This document shows positions 7,951 through 16,339 of a DNA stretch of 64,000 nucleotides, one piece after another; within the stretch, counting starts at the first letter, position 1, and every line of letters begins with the position of its first letter. This DNA comes from JABDKJ01 sp964609215 (lineage in GTDB: Bacteria > Bacteroidota > Bacteroidia > Flavobacteriales_D > JABDKJ01), in contig CAZSQZ010000001.1 in NCBI GenBank assembly GCA_964609215.1, positions 248,001-312,000 on the forward strand, read 5' to 3'. The position numbers and the translations under genes are program-made. The notes under the pieces are model-generated. The model was not told the origin of the DNA. It ran no database searches and was given only the letters and a program-made list of their open reading frames with translations.

Positions 7951-9363
7951 CTAGTGGAATGGAAGAACCATTGCATCCGTTCTATTGTCTACTAATAGTT
8001 GATTTAAATCAATTGTAGTAGTAGCTACACAAGAACCTGGATCATAAGATATTTCATCCAATTGACTTGCTGCGGCCGCCACAAAAGAAGGTATTTGAGG
8101 AGAAGTTCCAACAGATCCCGCAGAAACATTATCGTTCTGCAATTCCTCTACTTCCGAAATAACAAATTTGACTCCCATATCAACCATACGCATTCCCTCG
8201 GCAATAAACACCTCCTGTCTCGTTCTGTACAACAAGTATAGAGCATCTAAGTCATTCCCAATTCCAGAAATATCCGCAGCTGTTAAAGATGATCCAGAAA
8301 TATCTGGAACATTTATATTCCCAGCTGAACGCGTTAAAACCAAACCACTTCTACCATTTACCACAACACAATCCATATCTGGTCTTGAACCAGGATCGAA
8401 TTCCGTTCTATTCTCGATTGAATCATCAATATTTCTCGCGCCTCTGCTTTGAACTAAAGCAAGTAGATCAGTCATCATTGTTTGAGCACTACCTAAATCA
8501 TTTTGTGCAATCAAGCTTTCTATCACAATCATCATTGCTTCCTCAGCCTTTAAGTAATGAACTGGTGAATCTTCAGATGGAGATAAGAAAGAATACTTAG
8601 GATCCAAAAAATCCAATGTTGGAAGTGGTTGCAAATCATCAAAGGTACCTCTTTCATAAAGCGCATCTTCCATTACATTATCAGGATTTTCAGCCTCATC
8701 AAATCTTGCAAACCTTGTAAAATCAGAGGAAAGACCTAAAGAAGCACTAGCAGCATCTGCAGCCTCAGATCTATTCCCTAATAGATAATGAGCTCTTGCT
8801 AATGCCAAGTGATATTCTGGCAAACTATTCAAGGCTATAGCACTATTGAAATTAGCAATTGATGCATTTATATTGTCATTTGCTGAAATTGGCACTCCAC
8901 CAGGTTCATTTGGCATTCCAGTGAAATACATACCAGCGAATAAACTAGACATCCCTACGAAAAACTGATATTCTGCTTCAACTGCAGCAGTATAGTTAGG
9001 ATCTCCTGGACCAACAACCTCTAATCCAAAAACAGCCATTTCTCTCATCCGGTGTAAATCAAATTGAATATCCGCTATATCATCATCCGTACTTATAATA
9101 TCAAGATTATCTAAAAACTGATTATAAAATGTTTGATCGTTGGTGTAATTATCAGATGCTATTTCTGAATTGATTACGATTTCATTTATAAACAGTGATA
9201 ATTGTCTTTCAATTCCAGATAACCAGATGGATCCAGAATTAGGTTGTCCGACCACAGAAGTTTCAGACAAATTTGGATTTTCCACTTCCGTAAAGTCTAG
9301 TATCCCAGAATCATTACAGGAAAAAAGTATAATACTTGTAAGAATAAAAAATAATTTCTTCAT
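7951..9363 (-). CDS. SusD/RagB-like outer-membrane lipoprotein
   Basis: This 470-residue surface lipoprotein forms the lid over its SusC partner. It has a lipoprotein signal (FILTSIILFSC, Cys16 as lipidation site), then the SusD-type helical region with TPR-like helices (EYHLALARAHYLLGNRSEAA). The C-terminal domain contains LYRTRQEVFIAEGMRMVDMG, a segment related to the SusD family signature RxxELxxEGxRxxDL. It starts 11 nt after susC, so the two are co-transcribed. No glycoside hydrolase, sulfatase or peptidase follows, so the substrate cannot be inferred. It is fairly short and divergent for the family. Confidence 0.85.
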   Translation of the reverse strand: MKKLFFILTSIILFSCNDSGILDFTEVENPNLSETSVVGQPNSGSIWLSGIERQLSLFINEIVINSEIASDNYTNDQTFYNQFLDNLDIISTDDDIADIQFDLHRMREMAVFGLEVVGPGDPNYTAAVEAEYQFFVGMSSLFAGMYFTGMPNEPGGVPISANDNINASIANFNSAIALNSLPEYHLALARAHYLLGNRSEAADAASASLGLSSDFTRFARFDEAENPDNVMEDALYERGTFDDLQPLPTLDFLDPKYSFLSPSEDSPVHYLKAEEAMMIVIESLIAQNDLGSAQTMMTDLLALVQSRGARNIDDSIENRTEFDPGSRPDMDCVVVNGRSGLVLTRSAGNINVPDISGSSLTAADISGIGNDLDALYLLYRTRQEVFIAEGMRMVDMGVKFVISEVEELQNDNVSAGSVGTSPQIPSFVAAAASQLDEISYDPGSCVATTTIDLNQLLVDNRTDAMVLPFH

Positions 9364-9374
9364 GACTCTAATAA

Positions 9375-12170
9375 TTAAAATGAAAGTTTAATTGAACCAA
9401 TAATTTGTCTTGGTGCCGACTCCGTTCCATAAGCAAAACCACCAGATCCGAATCCATTTTGGTTTCCAATTCCAGATCCAGTTACTTCTGGGTCAAAATT
9501 TGATGCAGTCCAGTTAAATGGATTTGTTAATGATAAGCCTACTCGCACATTTCTTAAACCTCCAAATTTTCCATTAACAACCGAACTCAAATCATAGTTT
9601 GCTCCGATATTTCTTACTTTAAAGAAATTAGATGATCCGGTGAAGAAGTTTACGATATTAAAGAAAGGCTGACTTTGCAGTTCCTCTGGAACAAGGTCGG
9701 TCTCTACACCTCTTATGTATCTCAATAAAAGAGAAAGATCAACATTCTCAGCACCATACTGATAGTCACTAGTAGCAAATACGGTTAACTTCTTGTCAAA
9801 TGTATAGTCAAGGCTAATAGATCCAAAACGAGGGGCAAATGTTTGTCCTAAGAAAGAGTTAGGAACGAACTCATAAGTTCCATCAGCCTGCAAAACAGCT
9901 TCTGTTCCTCTCAGGAAACCTAATGGCATTCCTTCTTCAATCCATGTACCAATAACCAAGAAACCACCAACATTAAATGGTGGAGCACCTCCAGCATCAC
10001 TAACTTCATTGGTATTAATATTGAAAGATCCATTAACATTAAGCTGATGCTTTTGAGTATTCAAAACTCTTGCTCCAAGCGCAAATTCCCATCCCTTATT
10101 GGTTATTTCACCAATGTTTGTGATTTGAGCAAGTTGACCACTTGAAGGAATATTATCTGGTGTAAATAATGCATCTACTGTTTTCGCATTATAATAAGTT
10201 ATCCCGAGGTCAATTCTGTAATCAAATAAACCTAACTCAGTTCCAAACTCCGTAGTTTGTACTCTTTCGGATTGCAATTGGGTGTTTCCAGGATTATCAA
10301 ATCTAAATGCAGGTGCTCCAAGAAATGATTCAAGAGCAAATGTTCTATCTTGAGAAAATGGTTGTGCAAAATTTGTTGCTTCTCCATAATTAGCTCTTAA
10401 ACGAACATTACTCAATATATCGTTTAACTCGCCTGTATTATAAGTAGCTCCAATTTTAGGTAGGAATAAAAATCCAATATCATCTCCTGCGGAAGTATTT
10501 TTATCTAAACTTCCCCCTAGTTCAAGAAATAGTTTATTCTTCCAACCTACATTCTCTAAAAGATAAAAACCATAGTTGGCGTTTTCCAGAGTGAAATCCT
10601 CTGAAGTTCTTTCAGAGAAATTATTCACTGAACTCGTACCATCAACACCACCAGTTCCCGTTAAAGCTTCTTGATAATCATTGGTTCTGAAATATCTTGC
10701 ACCAACAGTAGTGATAAATGACAGATCATTCTTCTCTGTATTATTTACCAAGTTCCAGTCTGCTGTTGAAGTAGAGACATCTCTTAATACTCTAGTTATA
10801 GAGGCCTGATCCGTTGTTCCCTCAGCAATAGATCCAATCTCAATCAAAAAAGCATTGGATTGAATTTCTCTTTGTCTACTTCTTCTGTTTTCAATACCAA
10901 ATGTTAAATTAGTATTCCAGTTATCAGTAATTCTATAACTTAATTTATTACTTCCAGAAATTCTGTTAATCTGCTGATTAATATTGGTTAAAGCCCCTTG
11001 ATTTCGCATTAATTCTCTGACGTCTAACCATTCCTCTTCGGTTAATTCATCCAAATTACCAAATGCACCACCTTCAGCAGCAGAAAATCTAGAGAAACTG
11101 GTATTGGCATTATAATCCAAATTGTAATCGAAATTGGTGAAAGCAAATGATCCTGAATAATTCCATCTATCTCCCAGACGTGAATTGAATCCAAAATTGA
11201 AACTTCTTTTCAACTGCTCATTCAAGTCATTAAATCCATCATCCTGATATAAACTTCCAACAAAATTATAGCTAAAAACATCTGTTCCACCGCTTAATCC
11301 TGCTTTGAACTCGCTCAAAAGCCCAGGTTCAAAAACTGCTTCTCCCGTTCTTTCAAATCTTAACCACTTATCCTCAGCAGTAATTGATCCAATTCTGTAT
11401 TCAACAAAAGGAGTTACCTCACCAGCCTTTCCTTTTTTGGTTATAATTTGGATTACTCCATTCGCAGCATCAGCACCATAAAGCGTTGTCGCTGCTCCAC
11501 CTTTAATGTATTCAATTTTCTCAATCGATTCCACAGGGATGTCAGCAAGAGCTGATACATCTGCTCCTCCAGTTGCAACTCCCAATTGTGGATTAGAATT
11601 CAGGTTATCTACCCTTATTCCGTCCACAATAATAACTGGTGTCGCAGAAGAGGCAGCAGAAATAGGCCCTCTTGTTCTAATAATTGCCGCAGTTCCAGGC
11701 TGCCCAGAACTTAGTCTTATTTGAGCACCTGGTGCATTGGATTGAAGTAATTGATCCAATTGGTTTGCAGGCAATCTTTCAATTTCTTCTGCATCAATAA
11801 CATCAACCGTTGTAGATAGTCTTCTTTTAGCAATACCATTACCTTGTCCGGTAATGACTACCTCATCTAAGGATACACCTTGCTTCAATGAAACATCATA
11901 AACATTAGCAGAACCAATTGTTACGGTTTGATTTTCGTAACCAATAAAGCTAAATTCTAAAACATCACCCTCACGAACTTCAACGGTATAATTACCATCA
12001 ATGTTTGTAGAAGTTCCATTTGTTGTGCCCTTAACCACAACAGTTACTCCAGGTAATGGAGAACCATCGTTGCCATCGGTAACTTTACCGGACACGGATT
12101 TTGACTGGGCAAAACTTGCAAAACTGAAGAACAGCATACAAATCGCCATTAAGTAAATTTTAAATTTCAT
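9375..12170 (-). CDS. SusC/RagA-like TonB-dependent outer-membrane transporter
   Basis: This 931-residue TonB-dependent receptor has a signal peptide (to about residue 21, SFASFAQ). A carboxypeptidase-like regulatory domain follows (SVSGKVTDGNDGSPLPGVTV, about 24-100). Next comes the plug domain, with the SusC-type segment LQSNAPGAQIRLSSGQPGTA and the GGAATTLYGADAANGVIQI motif (about 125-245), then a 22-strand-type barrel ending in Phe. It lacks the N-terminal extension of anti-sigma-linked transducers. It imports a substrate captured by SusD using TonB energy; the substrate is unknown. It is the first gene of a two-gene unit read from a promoter about 45 nt upstream. Confidence 0.93.
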   Translation of the reverse strand: MKFKIYLMAICMLFFSFASFAQSKSVSGKVTDGNDGSPLPGVTVVVKGTTNGTSTNIDGNYTVEVREGDVLEFSFIGYENQTVTIGSANVYDVSLKQGVSLDEVVITGQGNGIAKRRLSTTVDVIDAEEIERLPANQLDQLLQSNAPGAQIRLSSGQPGTAAIIRTRGPISAASSATPVIIVDGIRVDNLNSNPQLGVATGGADVSALADIPVESIEKIEYIKGGAATTLYGADAANGVIQIITKKGKAGEVTPFVEYRIGSITAEDKWLRFERTGEAVFEPGLLSEFKAGLSGGTDVFSYNFVGSLYQDDGFNDLNEQLKRSFNFGFNSRLGDRWNYSGSFAFTNFDYNLDYNANTSFSRFSAAEGGAFGNLDELTEEEWLDVRELMRNQGALTNINQQINRISGSNKLSYRITDNWNTNLTFGIENRRSRQREIQSNAFLIEIGSIAEGTTDQASITRVLRDVSTSTADWNLVNNTEKNDLSFITTVGARYFRTNDYQEALTGTGGVDGTSSVNNFSERTSEDFTLENANYGFYLLENVGWKNKLFLELGGSLDKNTSAGDDIGFLFLPKIGATYNTGELNDILSNVRLRANYGEATNFAQPFSQDRTFALESFLGAPAFRFDNPGNTQLQSERVQTTEFGTELGLFDYRIDLGITYYNAKTVDALFTPDNIPSSGQLAQITNIGEITNKGWEFALGARVLNTQKHQLNVNGSFNINTNEVSDAGGAPPFNVGGFLVIGTWIEEGMPLGFLRGTEAVLQADGTYEFVPNSFLGQTFAPRFGSISLDYTFDKKLTVFATSDYQYGAENVDLSLLLRYIRGVETDLVPEELQSQPFFNIVNFFTGSSNFFKVRNIGANYDLSSVVNGKFGGLRNVRVGLSLTNPFNWTASNFDPEVTGSGIGNQNGFGSGGFAYGTESAPRQIIGSIKLSF

Positions 12171-12214
12171 AAGCCTATAGATTGTTTAATTAATAATTGT
12201 TTTGGTTGTTAATA

Positions 12215-12243
12215 CTAATATAAATTAACAAAAAATTAACAAA
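12215..12243 (-). promoter_or_regulatory. Candidate susC promoter with phased A-tracts
   Basis: On the minus strand TTTG (12243-12240) is followed after 17 nt by TATATTAG (12222-12215), one base off the TAnnTTTG consensus, leaving a leader of roughly 40 nt. Three TTAAC units at 12225, 12236 and 12248 are spaced 11-12 bp apart, with A6 and A7 tracts between them. This phasing would give intrinsic DNA bending. Confidence 0.5.
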
Positions 12244-12252
12244 AAAATTAAC

Positions 12253-12312
12253 TATTAGTCCCAGAAAGTTTCAGCTCTAATATTTTTTTAGACTAATAAG
12301 ATTTGCTTAGTC
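12253..12312. promoter_or_regulatory. TTAGTC repeats between susC and the orphan kinase
   Basis: TATTAGTC (12253-12260) and GACTAATA (12291-12298) form a perfect 8-bp inverted repeat separated by 30 nt. A third TTAGTC lies at 12307-12312. The sites begin about 10 bp upstream of the susC -33 region, so they are a candidate regulator-binding cluster. No regulator is identified. Confidence 0.35.
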
Positions 12313-12376
12313 GTTAAATATTAATCATTAATTAGTTTTATTCAGCTGTTTACAATTTTAACACAAAACACTATTA

Positions 12377-12405
12377 TTGAGACTTATCTGAAAATTGTAA
12401 TATTG
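12377..12405 (+). promoter_or_regulatory. Candidate promoter of the orphan sensor kinase
   Basis: TTG (12377-12379) is followed after 18 nt by TAATATTG (12398-12405), which differs from TAnnTTTG at one base. The start codon at 12432 lies 26 nt downstream and is preceded by AAAAAAGG. Spacing and sequence fit a Bacteroidota housekeeping promoter. Confidence 0.5.
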
Positions 12406-12431
12406 GCACGGTTTTCCCGCAAAAAAGGCCC

Positions 12432-13892
12432 ATGAGAAAATTATCCTTGAGAACACGAATATATATTTCCATGATAGCACTTATTCTGTTCTCATTCCTT
12501 GTTACTGGTGCCGTTGCTGCATATCGTTTTAACAAGCAAAATCAAGAGTATCATGAAAAAAGATTGAAGAGAAAGGAAAATACTGTGGTAAAAACCGTGA
12601 ATTTTTTGATTTCGCAAAATGCAAACGCAGATAGTACTTTAAAAATTGAAGATCTTTTAACCAATCACGTAATGGATATTTCGGAAATGAATGATCTGGA
12701 AATAAATTTCTTCGACATTAATGGAGAATTATTGGTTTCATCGCATACTGATTACTTTACCGAAGGTATTTTTGTTTATAAGCTGCAAAACGAGATTTTG
12801 AATAAAATTGAAGGGGACAAAAGGTATATTGAATCTTATAAAGCGGACACCTTATCCATACTATCTACTTACCGAACTATTCATCCAATCTCCAATCCAG
12901 AGGAGACATTGGCCTATATGAATATCCCTTATTTTCAAACGGACGAGCAATTGACCAATGACCTTCAGGGGTTTTTAAAAACACTTGCACAGGTTTATGG
13001 TCTGTTTTTCATTCTTGCGGCCTTATTCGCGTATTTCATATCAAACTATATAACAAAGAGTTTAAAAACCATTGGAAACAAGCTTAAAGAAACCAGTTTT
13101 GAAAAAGCAAATAACCCTATAGATTGGAAAAGTGATGACGAAATTGGTCAACTGGTAACGGAATATAATAGAATGCTGGGCGAACTGAATGCTTCGGCAG
13201 GAAAATTGGCAAAATCCGAAAGAGATGCAGCTTGGAGGGAAATGGCAAAGCAAGTTGCTCATGAGATCAAAAACCCGTTAACTCCAATGAAATTGAATTT
13301 ACAATACCTGCAAAAATCAATGGAGGAAAAATCACCAGATTGGGAAGACAAATTTAAGCGCTCCTCAAATTCATTGATAGAGCAAATTGATACACTTAGT
13401 GCAATCGCAAGTGCATTTTCCAATTTTGCGCAAATGCCAAAGTCCAATATGGCTAAGATTAATGTGAAGGATATCCTTAATGGTTCTACGGAACTATTTA
13501 ACGAAACAGAAAATGCCGAAATTTCCATTAACATAGATGAAAAGGAATCTTATCAATTTAACGGAGATAAAGATCAAATCTCTAGGGTGTTTAATAACTT
13601 GATTAAAAATGCAATTCAAGCTATTCCTGAAGATAGATATGGTAAAATTGATATAGAATTGATCAAGAAAGGGTTCCAAATTATTATTTCCATTAAAGAC
13701 AATGGTGTTGGGATACCTGAGAAAGAATACGAGAAAATATTCGTGCCTAACTTTACCACCAAAGGAACAGGAATGGGCTTAGGCCTTGCTATGGTCAAGA
13801 AAATAATTGAAAATCACAATGGGAAGGTTTGGTTCAATTCTGAACTCAATATGGGCACTACTTTTTTCATATCACTCCCAACTAATTCTTAA
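12432..13892 (+). CDS. HAMP-domain sensor histidine kinase (NtrY-like), orphan
   Basis: This 486-residue inner-membrane kinase has TM1 (about 10-30), an extracytoplasmic sensor region of about 150 residues and TM2 (about 180-203). A HAMP linker, a HisKA domain with His277 in VAHEIKNPLTPMKL and an HATPase domain follow. The ATPase domain has N box NLIKNAIQAI, G1 DNGVGIPEK and G2 GTGMGLGLAMVKKI. The HEIKNPLTPM form of the H box is typical of NtrY/NtrB-type kinases. No response regulator is adjacent, so the partner is elsewhere. It is divergent from susC across about 260 bp, which does not by itself imply a functional link. Confidence 0.9.
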   Translation: MRKLSLRTRIYISMIALILFSFLVTGAVAAYRFNKQNQEYHEKRLKRKENTVVKTVNFLISQNANADSTLKIEDLLTNHVMDISEMNDLEINFFDINGELLVSSHTDYFTEGIFVYKLQNEILNKIEGDKRYIESYKADTLSILSTYRTIHPISNPEETLAYMNIPYFQTDEQLTNDLQGFLKTLAQVYGLFFILAALFAYFISNYITKSLKTIGNKLKETSFEKANNPIDWKSDDEIGQLVTEYNRMLGELNASAGKLAKSERDAAWREMAKQVAHEIKNPLTPMKLNLQYLQKSMEEKSPDWEDKFKRSSNSLIEQIDTLSAIASAFSNFAQMPKSNMAKINVKDILNGSTELFNETENAEISINIDEKESYQFNGDKDQISRVFNNLIKNAIQAIPEDRYGKIDIELIKKGFQIIISIKDNGVGIPEKEYEKIFVPNFTTKGTGMGLGLAMVKKIIENHNGKVWFNSELNMGTTFFISLPTNS

Positions 13893-13919
13893 GCAGAAAA
13901 AAGTTTGAATTGTTTCAAG

Positions 13920-13927
13920 TAGATTTG
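13920..13927 (+). promoter_or_regulatory. Promoter -7 element for enoyl-CoA hydratase gene
   Basis: TAGATTTG matches TAnnTTTG at all defined positions and lies 22 nt upstream of the ATG at 13950, just after the kinase stop. No convincing -33 TTG is present at the expected distance. Confidence 0.5.
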
Positions 13928-13949
13928 CACTGAATCAAATGAAGTATGT

Positions 13950-14720
13950 ATGGCTTTTGAAAATATTCTTACCAAAGAAGAAAACCGAATCTATTATATC
14001 ACAATAAACAGGGAAAAGCAGCTCAATGCATTGAACTCCAAAACCATTGAGGAGCTAAATCACGCATTAAAAGATGCGGAATCATCGCAAACAGCCAGAG
14101 TGGTTATTATTACCGGATCAGGAGAAAAGGCATTTGTTGCAGGAGCGGATATTAAAGAGTTTGCTGAATTTAATGAATCGGAAGCCTATAAGTTAAGTAA
14201 TGATGGCCAAAAAAAACTTTTTGATTTTGTAGAGCAATTGAGCAAACCTGTTATTGCAGCAATCAATGGTTTTGCTCTGGGCGGAGGATTGGAGCTTGCT
14301 CTTTCAGCCCATATTAGAATAGCTTCAACAAATGCGAAAATGGGCTTGCCAGAAGTTTCCTTAGGGCTCATCCCCGGATACGGAGGAACACAAAGACTGG
14401 CCAATAATGTGGGTAAAGGAAAGGCCTTGGAAATGATTTGTACTGCTGGGATGATAAGTGCAGAAGATGCCTTAAAATGGGGGCTTGTGAATCATATATG
14501 TGAACCTGAAGAATTAATGGAGAAGGCGAATAAAATCGCAGGAAAGATTACTAAGAATTCTGGCAACGCAATTCAATCAGCAATTAAAGCTGTTAATGCA
14601 AATTATTCCCAAGAAGATGGTTACGAGATTGAGAAAAAAGAGTTTTCGAAATGTTTTGAAAATGAAGAAAGTACAGAAGGAATTTCTGCTTTCCTAGAAA
14701 AACGTAAAGCCAACTTTTGA
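13950..14720 (+). CDS. Enoyl-CoA hydratase/isomerase (crotonase family)
   Basis: This 256-residue cytoplasmic enzyme hydrates trans-2-enoyl-CoA to 3-hydroxyacyl-CoA. The crotonase oxyanion-hole segments are AGADIKE (64-70) and GFALGGG (107-113). Both catalytic glutamates of true hydratases are present, Glu115 in LGGGLELAL and Glu135 in LPEVSLGLIPGYGGTQRL. Length is normal for the stand-alone enzyme of fatty-acid beta-oxidation or butanoyl-CoA metabolism; which of these applies cannot be told. Its stop overlaps the TTG start of the flippase gene, so the two are translationally coupled although functionally unrelated. Confidence 0.93.
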   Translation: MAFENILTKEENRIYYITINREKQLNALNSKTIEELNHALKDAESSQTARVVIITGSGEKAFVAGADIKEFAEFNESEAYKLSNDGQKKLFDFVEQLSKPVIAAINGFALGGGLELALSAHIRIASTNAKMGLPEVSLGLIPGYGGTQRLANNVGKGKALEMICTAGMISAEDALKWGLVNHICEPEELMEKANKIAGKITKNSGNAIQSAIKAVNANYSQEDGYEIEKKEFSKCFENEESTEGISAFLEKRKANF

Positions 14721-16240
14721 ACCCTTTAAAAAAACTAGCTGGACAAACTGGTATTTATGGATTGGGTGTATTAGCCCGATTCTTAAACTATCTGCTTGTT
14801 CCTTACTATACTACCGATAACTTTTCTACTGAGCAATATGGTGTAATTACCGAAATGTATGCTTATGTGGCTTTTCTAGTAGTTTTCTTAACCTATGGCT
14901 TGGAAACTGCTTTTTTCAGATTTGCTTCCAAGAAAGATGGAAATCCCAATAAAATCTTTTCGACTTTACTCATCTCCTTAATATGCACATCAACAGTTTT
15001 TATATCTCTAGCAGTATTATTTAGAGAACCCATTTCCGTTTGGTTAAAATATCCAGACCATGCGGAATATGTGTCATGGTTTGCTATTATCGTTGGTTTA
15101 GATGCGATTTCCAGCCTTTTTCTAGCTCGTCTAAGATTCTATAATAAAGCAAAGAAGTTTGTTGGTATCAATTTGGTCAACATCTTAATTAACATTGGTT
15201 TTAATATTCTTTTCATTTCCTATTTTATTCCTAGCGCAGAAAAGGGATATGATAGCTGGCTTATAGATACTTTTCACATAGAAGGAACTGGAGTCGGATA
15301 TGTATTTATAGCAAATCTTATAGCAACTATTACCAAACTAACTCTTCTATCTCCAGCCATTAAATTTATTAAAGAAGGGTTTAATTATGGCCTATGGAAA
15401 AAAGTACTTCGCTATTCTTTGCCCTTGTTAGTTGCGGGTCTAGCTGGAATGGCAAATGAAACTTTAGATAGAATCTTAATCAAAAGAATTTTATGGCCAC
15501 TTGAAGGGGAAAGTGAGACTATGTCTCAACTAGGAATTTATGGAGCAAACTATAAAATGGGTGTTTTATTATCTCTTTTTCTCGCAGCTTTAAGATATGC
15601 TGCAGAACCATTTTACTTTAACCAAGAGAAAGAAAAAAATGCCAAGCAAGTCTATGCAGATGTTATGAAATGGGTAGTTATTATTTTATGCTGTATTATC
15701 CTTACGGTTATTCTGAATATTCATTTTTTCAAATATTTTATTGGAACGGAAAATGACGGTTATTGGGCAGGGCTTCATATTGTTCCTATTGTAATGTTCG
15801 CTTATGTTGCCTTTGGTGTTTATCAAAACAATTCTATTTGGTTCAAGCTAAATGAAAAGACTCAGTACGGTATTTTATTCACTGTTATTGGCGCAGTAAT
15901 TACAATTGGATTAAACATATACCTTATCCCAAAAATTGGTTATGAAGGCTCGGCCTGGGCTACTTTAACATGTTATATCGCTATGGCTTTTTGTTCCATT
16001 TTAATAGGTCAAAAGCAATTCCACATTCCATATGACTTCAAACGAATTGGACTTTACTTATTTGTTGCTGTTGGTTTAGTTTTGTTAAGCTTTCAATCTA
16101 GCATCTATGAAGATTACGGTTGGTTAGTCTATTTGCTAATTAACTTAACAGTTCTTTTCTCTTATGCTTTAATGATTCTTAAATTGGAAGGAATAAGCCT
16201 AAGCCAAATAATGGCTTTTTTACCATTTGAAAAAAAATAA
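14717..16240 (+). CDS. Polysaccharide/lipid-linked oligosaccharide flippase (MOP superfamily)
   Basis: This 507-residue inner-membrane protein has about 12-14 transmembrane helices distributed over the whole length. It starts MNPLKKLAGQTGIYGLGV, an N-terminus I recognise from Wzx-like 'polysaccharide biosynthesis' proteins of Bacteroidota. It probably flips lipid-linked glycans for surface polysaccharide or O-antigen. The start is TTG within TTGA, overlapping the hydratase stop by 4 nt. No glycosyltransferases are nearby, so it is not part of a visible polysaccharide cluster. The substrate is unknown. Confidence 0.87.
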   Translation: MNPLKKLAGQTGIYGLGVLARFLNYLLVPYYTTDNFSTEQYGVITEMYAYVAFLVVFLTYGLETAFFRFASKKDGNPNKIFSTLLISLICTSTVFISLAVLFREPISVWLKYPDHAEYVSWFAIIVGLDAISSLFLARLRFYNKAKKFVGINLVNILINIGFNILFISYFIPSAEKGYDSWLIDTFHIEGTGVGYVFIANLIATITKLTLLSPAIKFIKEGFNYGLWKKVLRYSLPLLVAGLAGMANETLDRILIKRILWPLEGESETMSQLGIYGANYKMGVLLSLFLAALRYAAEPFYFNQEKEKNAKQVYADVMKWVVIILCCIILTVILNIHFFKYFIGTENDGYWAGLHIVPIVMFAYVAFGVYQNNSIWFKLNEKTQYGILFTVIGAVITIGLNIYLIPKIGYEGSAWATLTCYIAMAFCSILIGQKQFHIPYDFKRIGLYLFVAVGLVLLSFQSSIYEDYGWLVYLLINLTVLFSYALMILKLEGISLSQIMAFLPFEKK

Positions 16241-16339
16241 GCCCTTCAATAATTTTTACTCATTTTTATCCTCTCAATTTCTGAATATTGCCATTTATTA
16301 TTTTGAAATCAATCGAAACAAATTTTTTCTACTAAATCT

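Noticed and set aside
7951..12170. Polysaccharide utilisation locus
   Set aside because: The SusC/SusD pair has no adjacent glycoside hydrolase, lyase, sulfatase or hybrid regulator; only an orphan uptake pair is supported.
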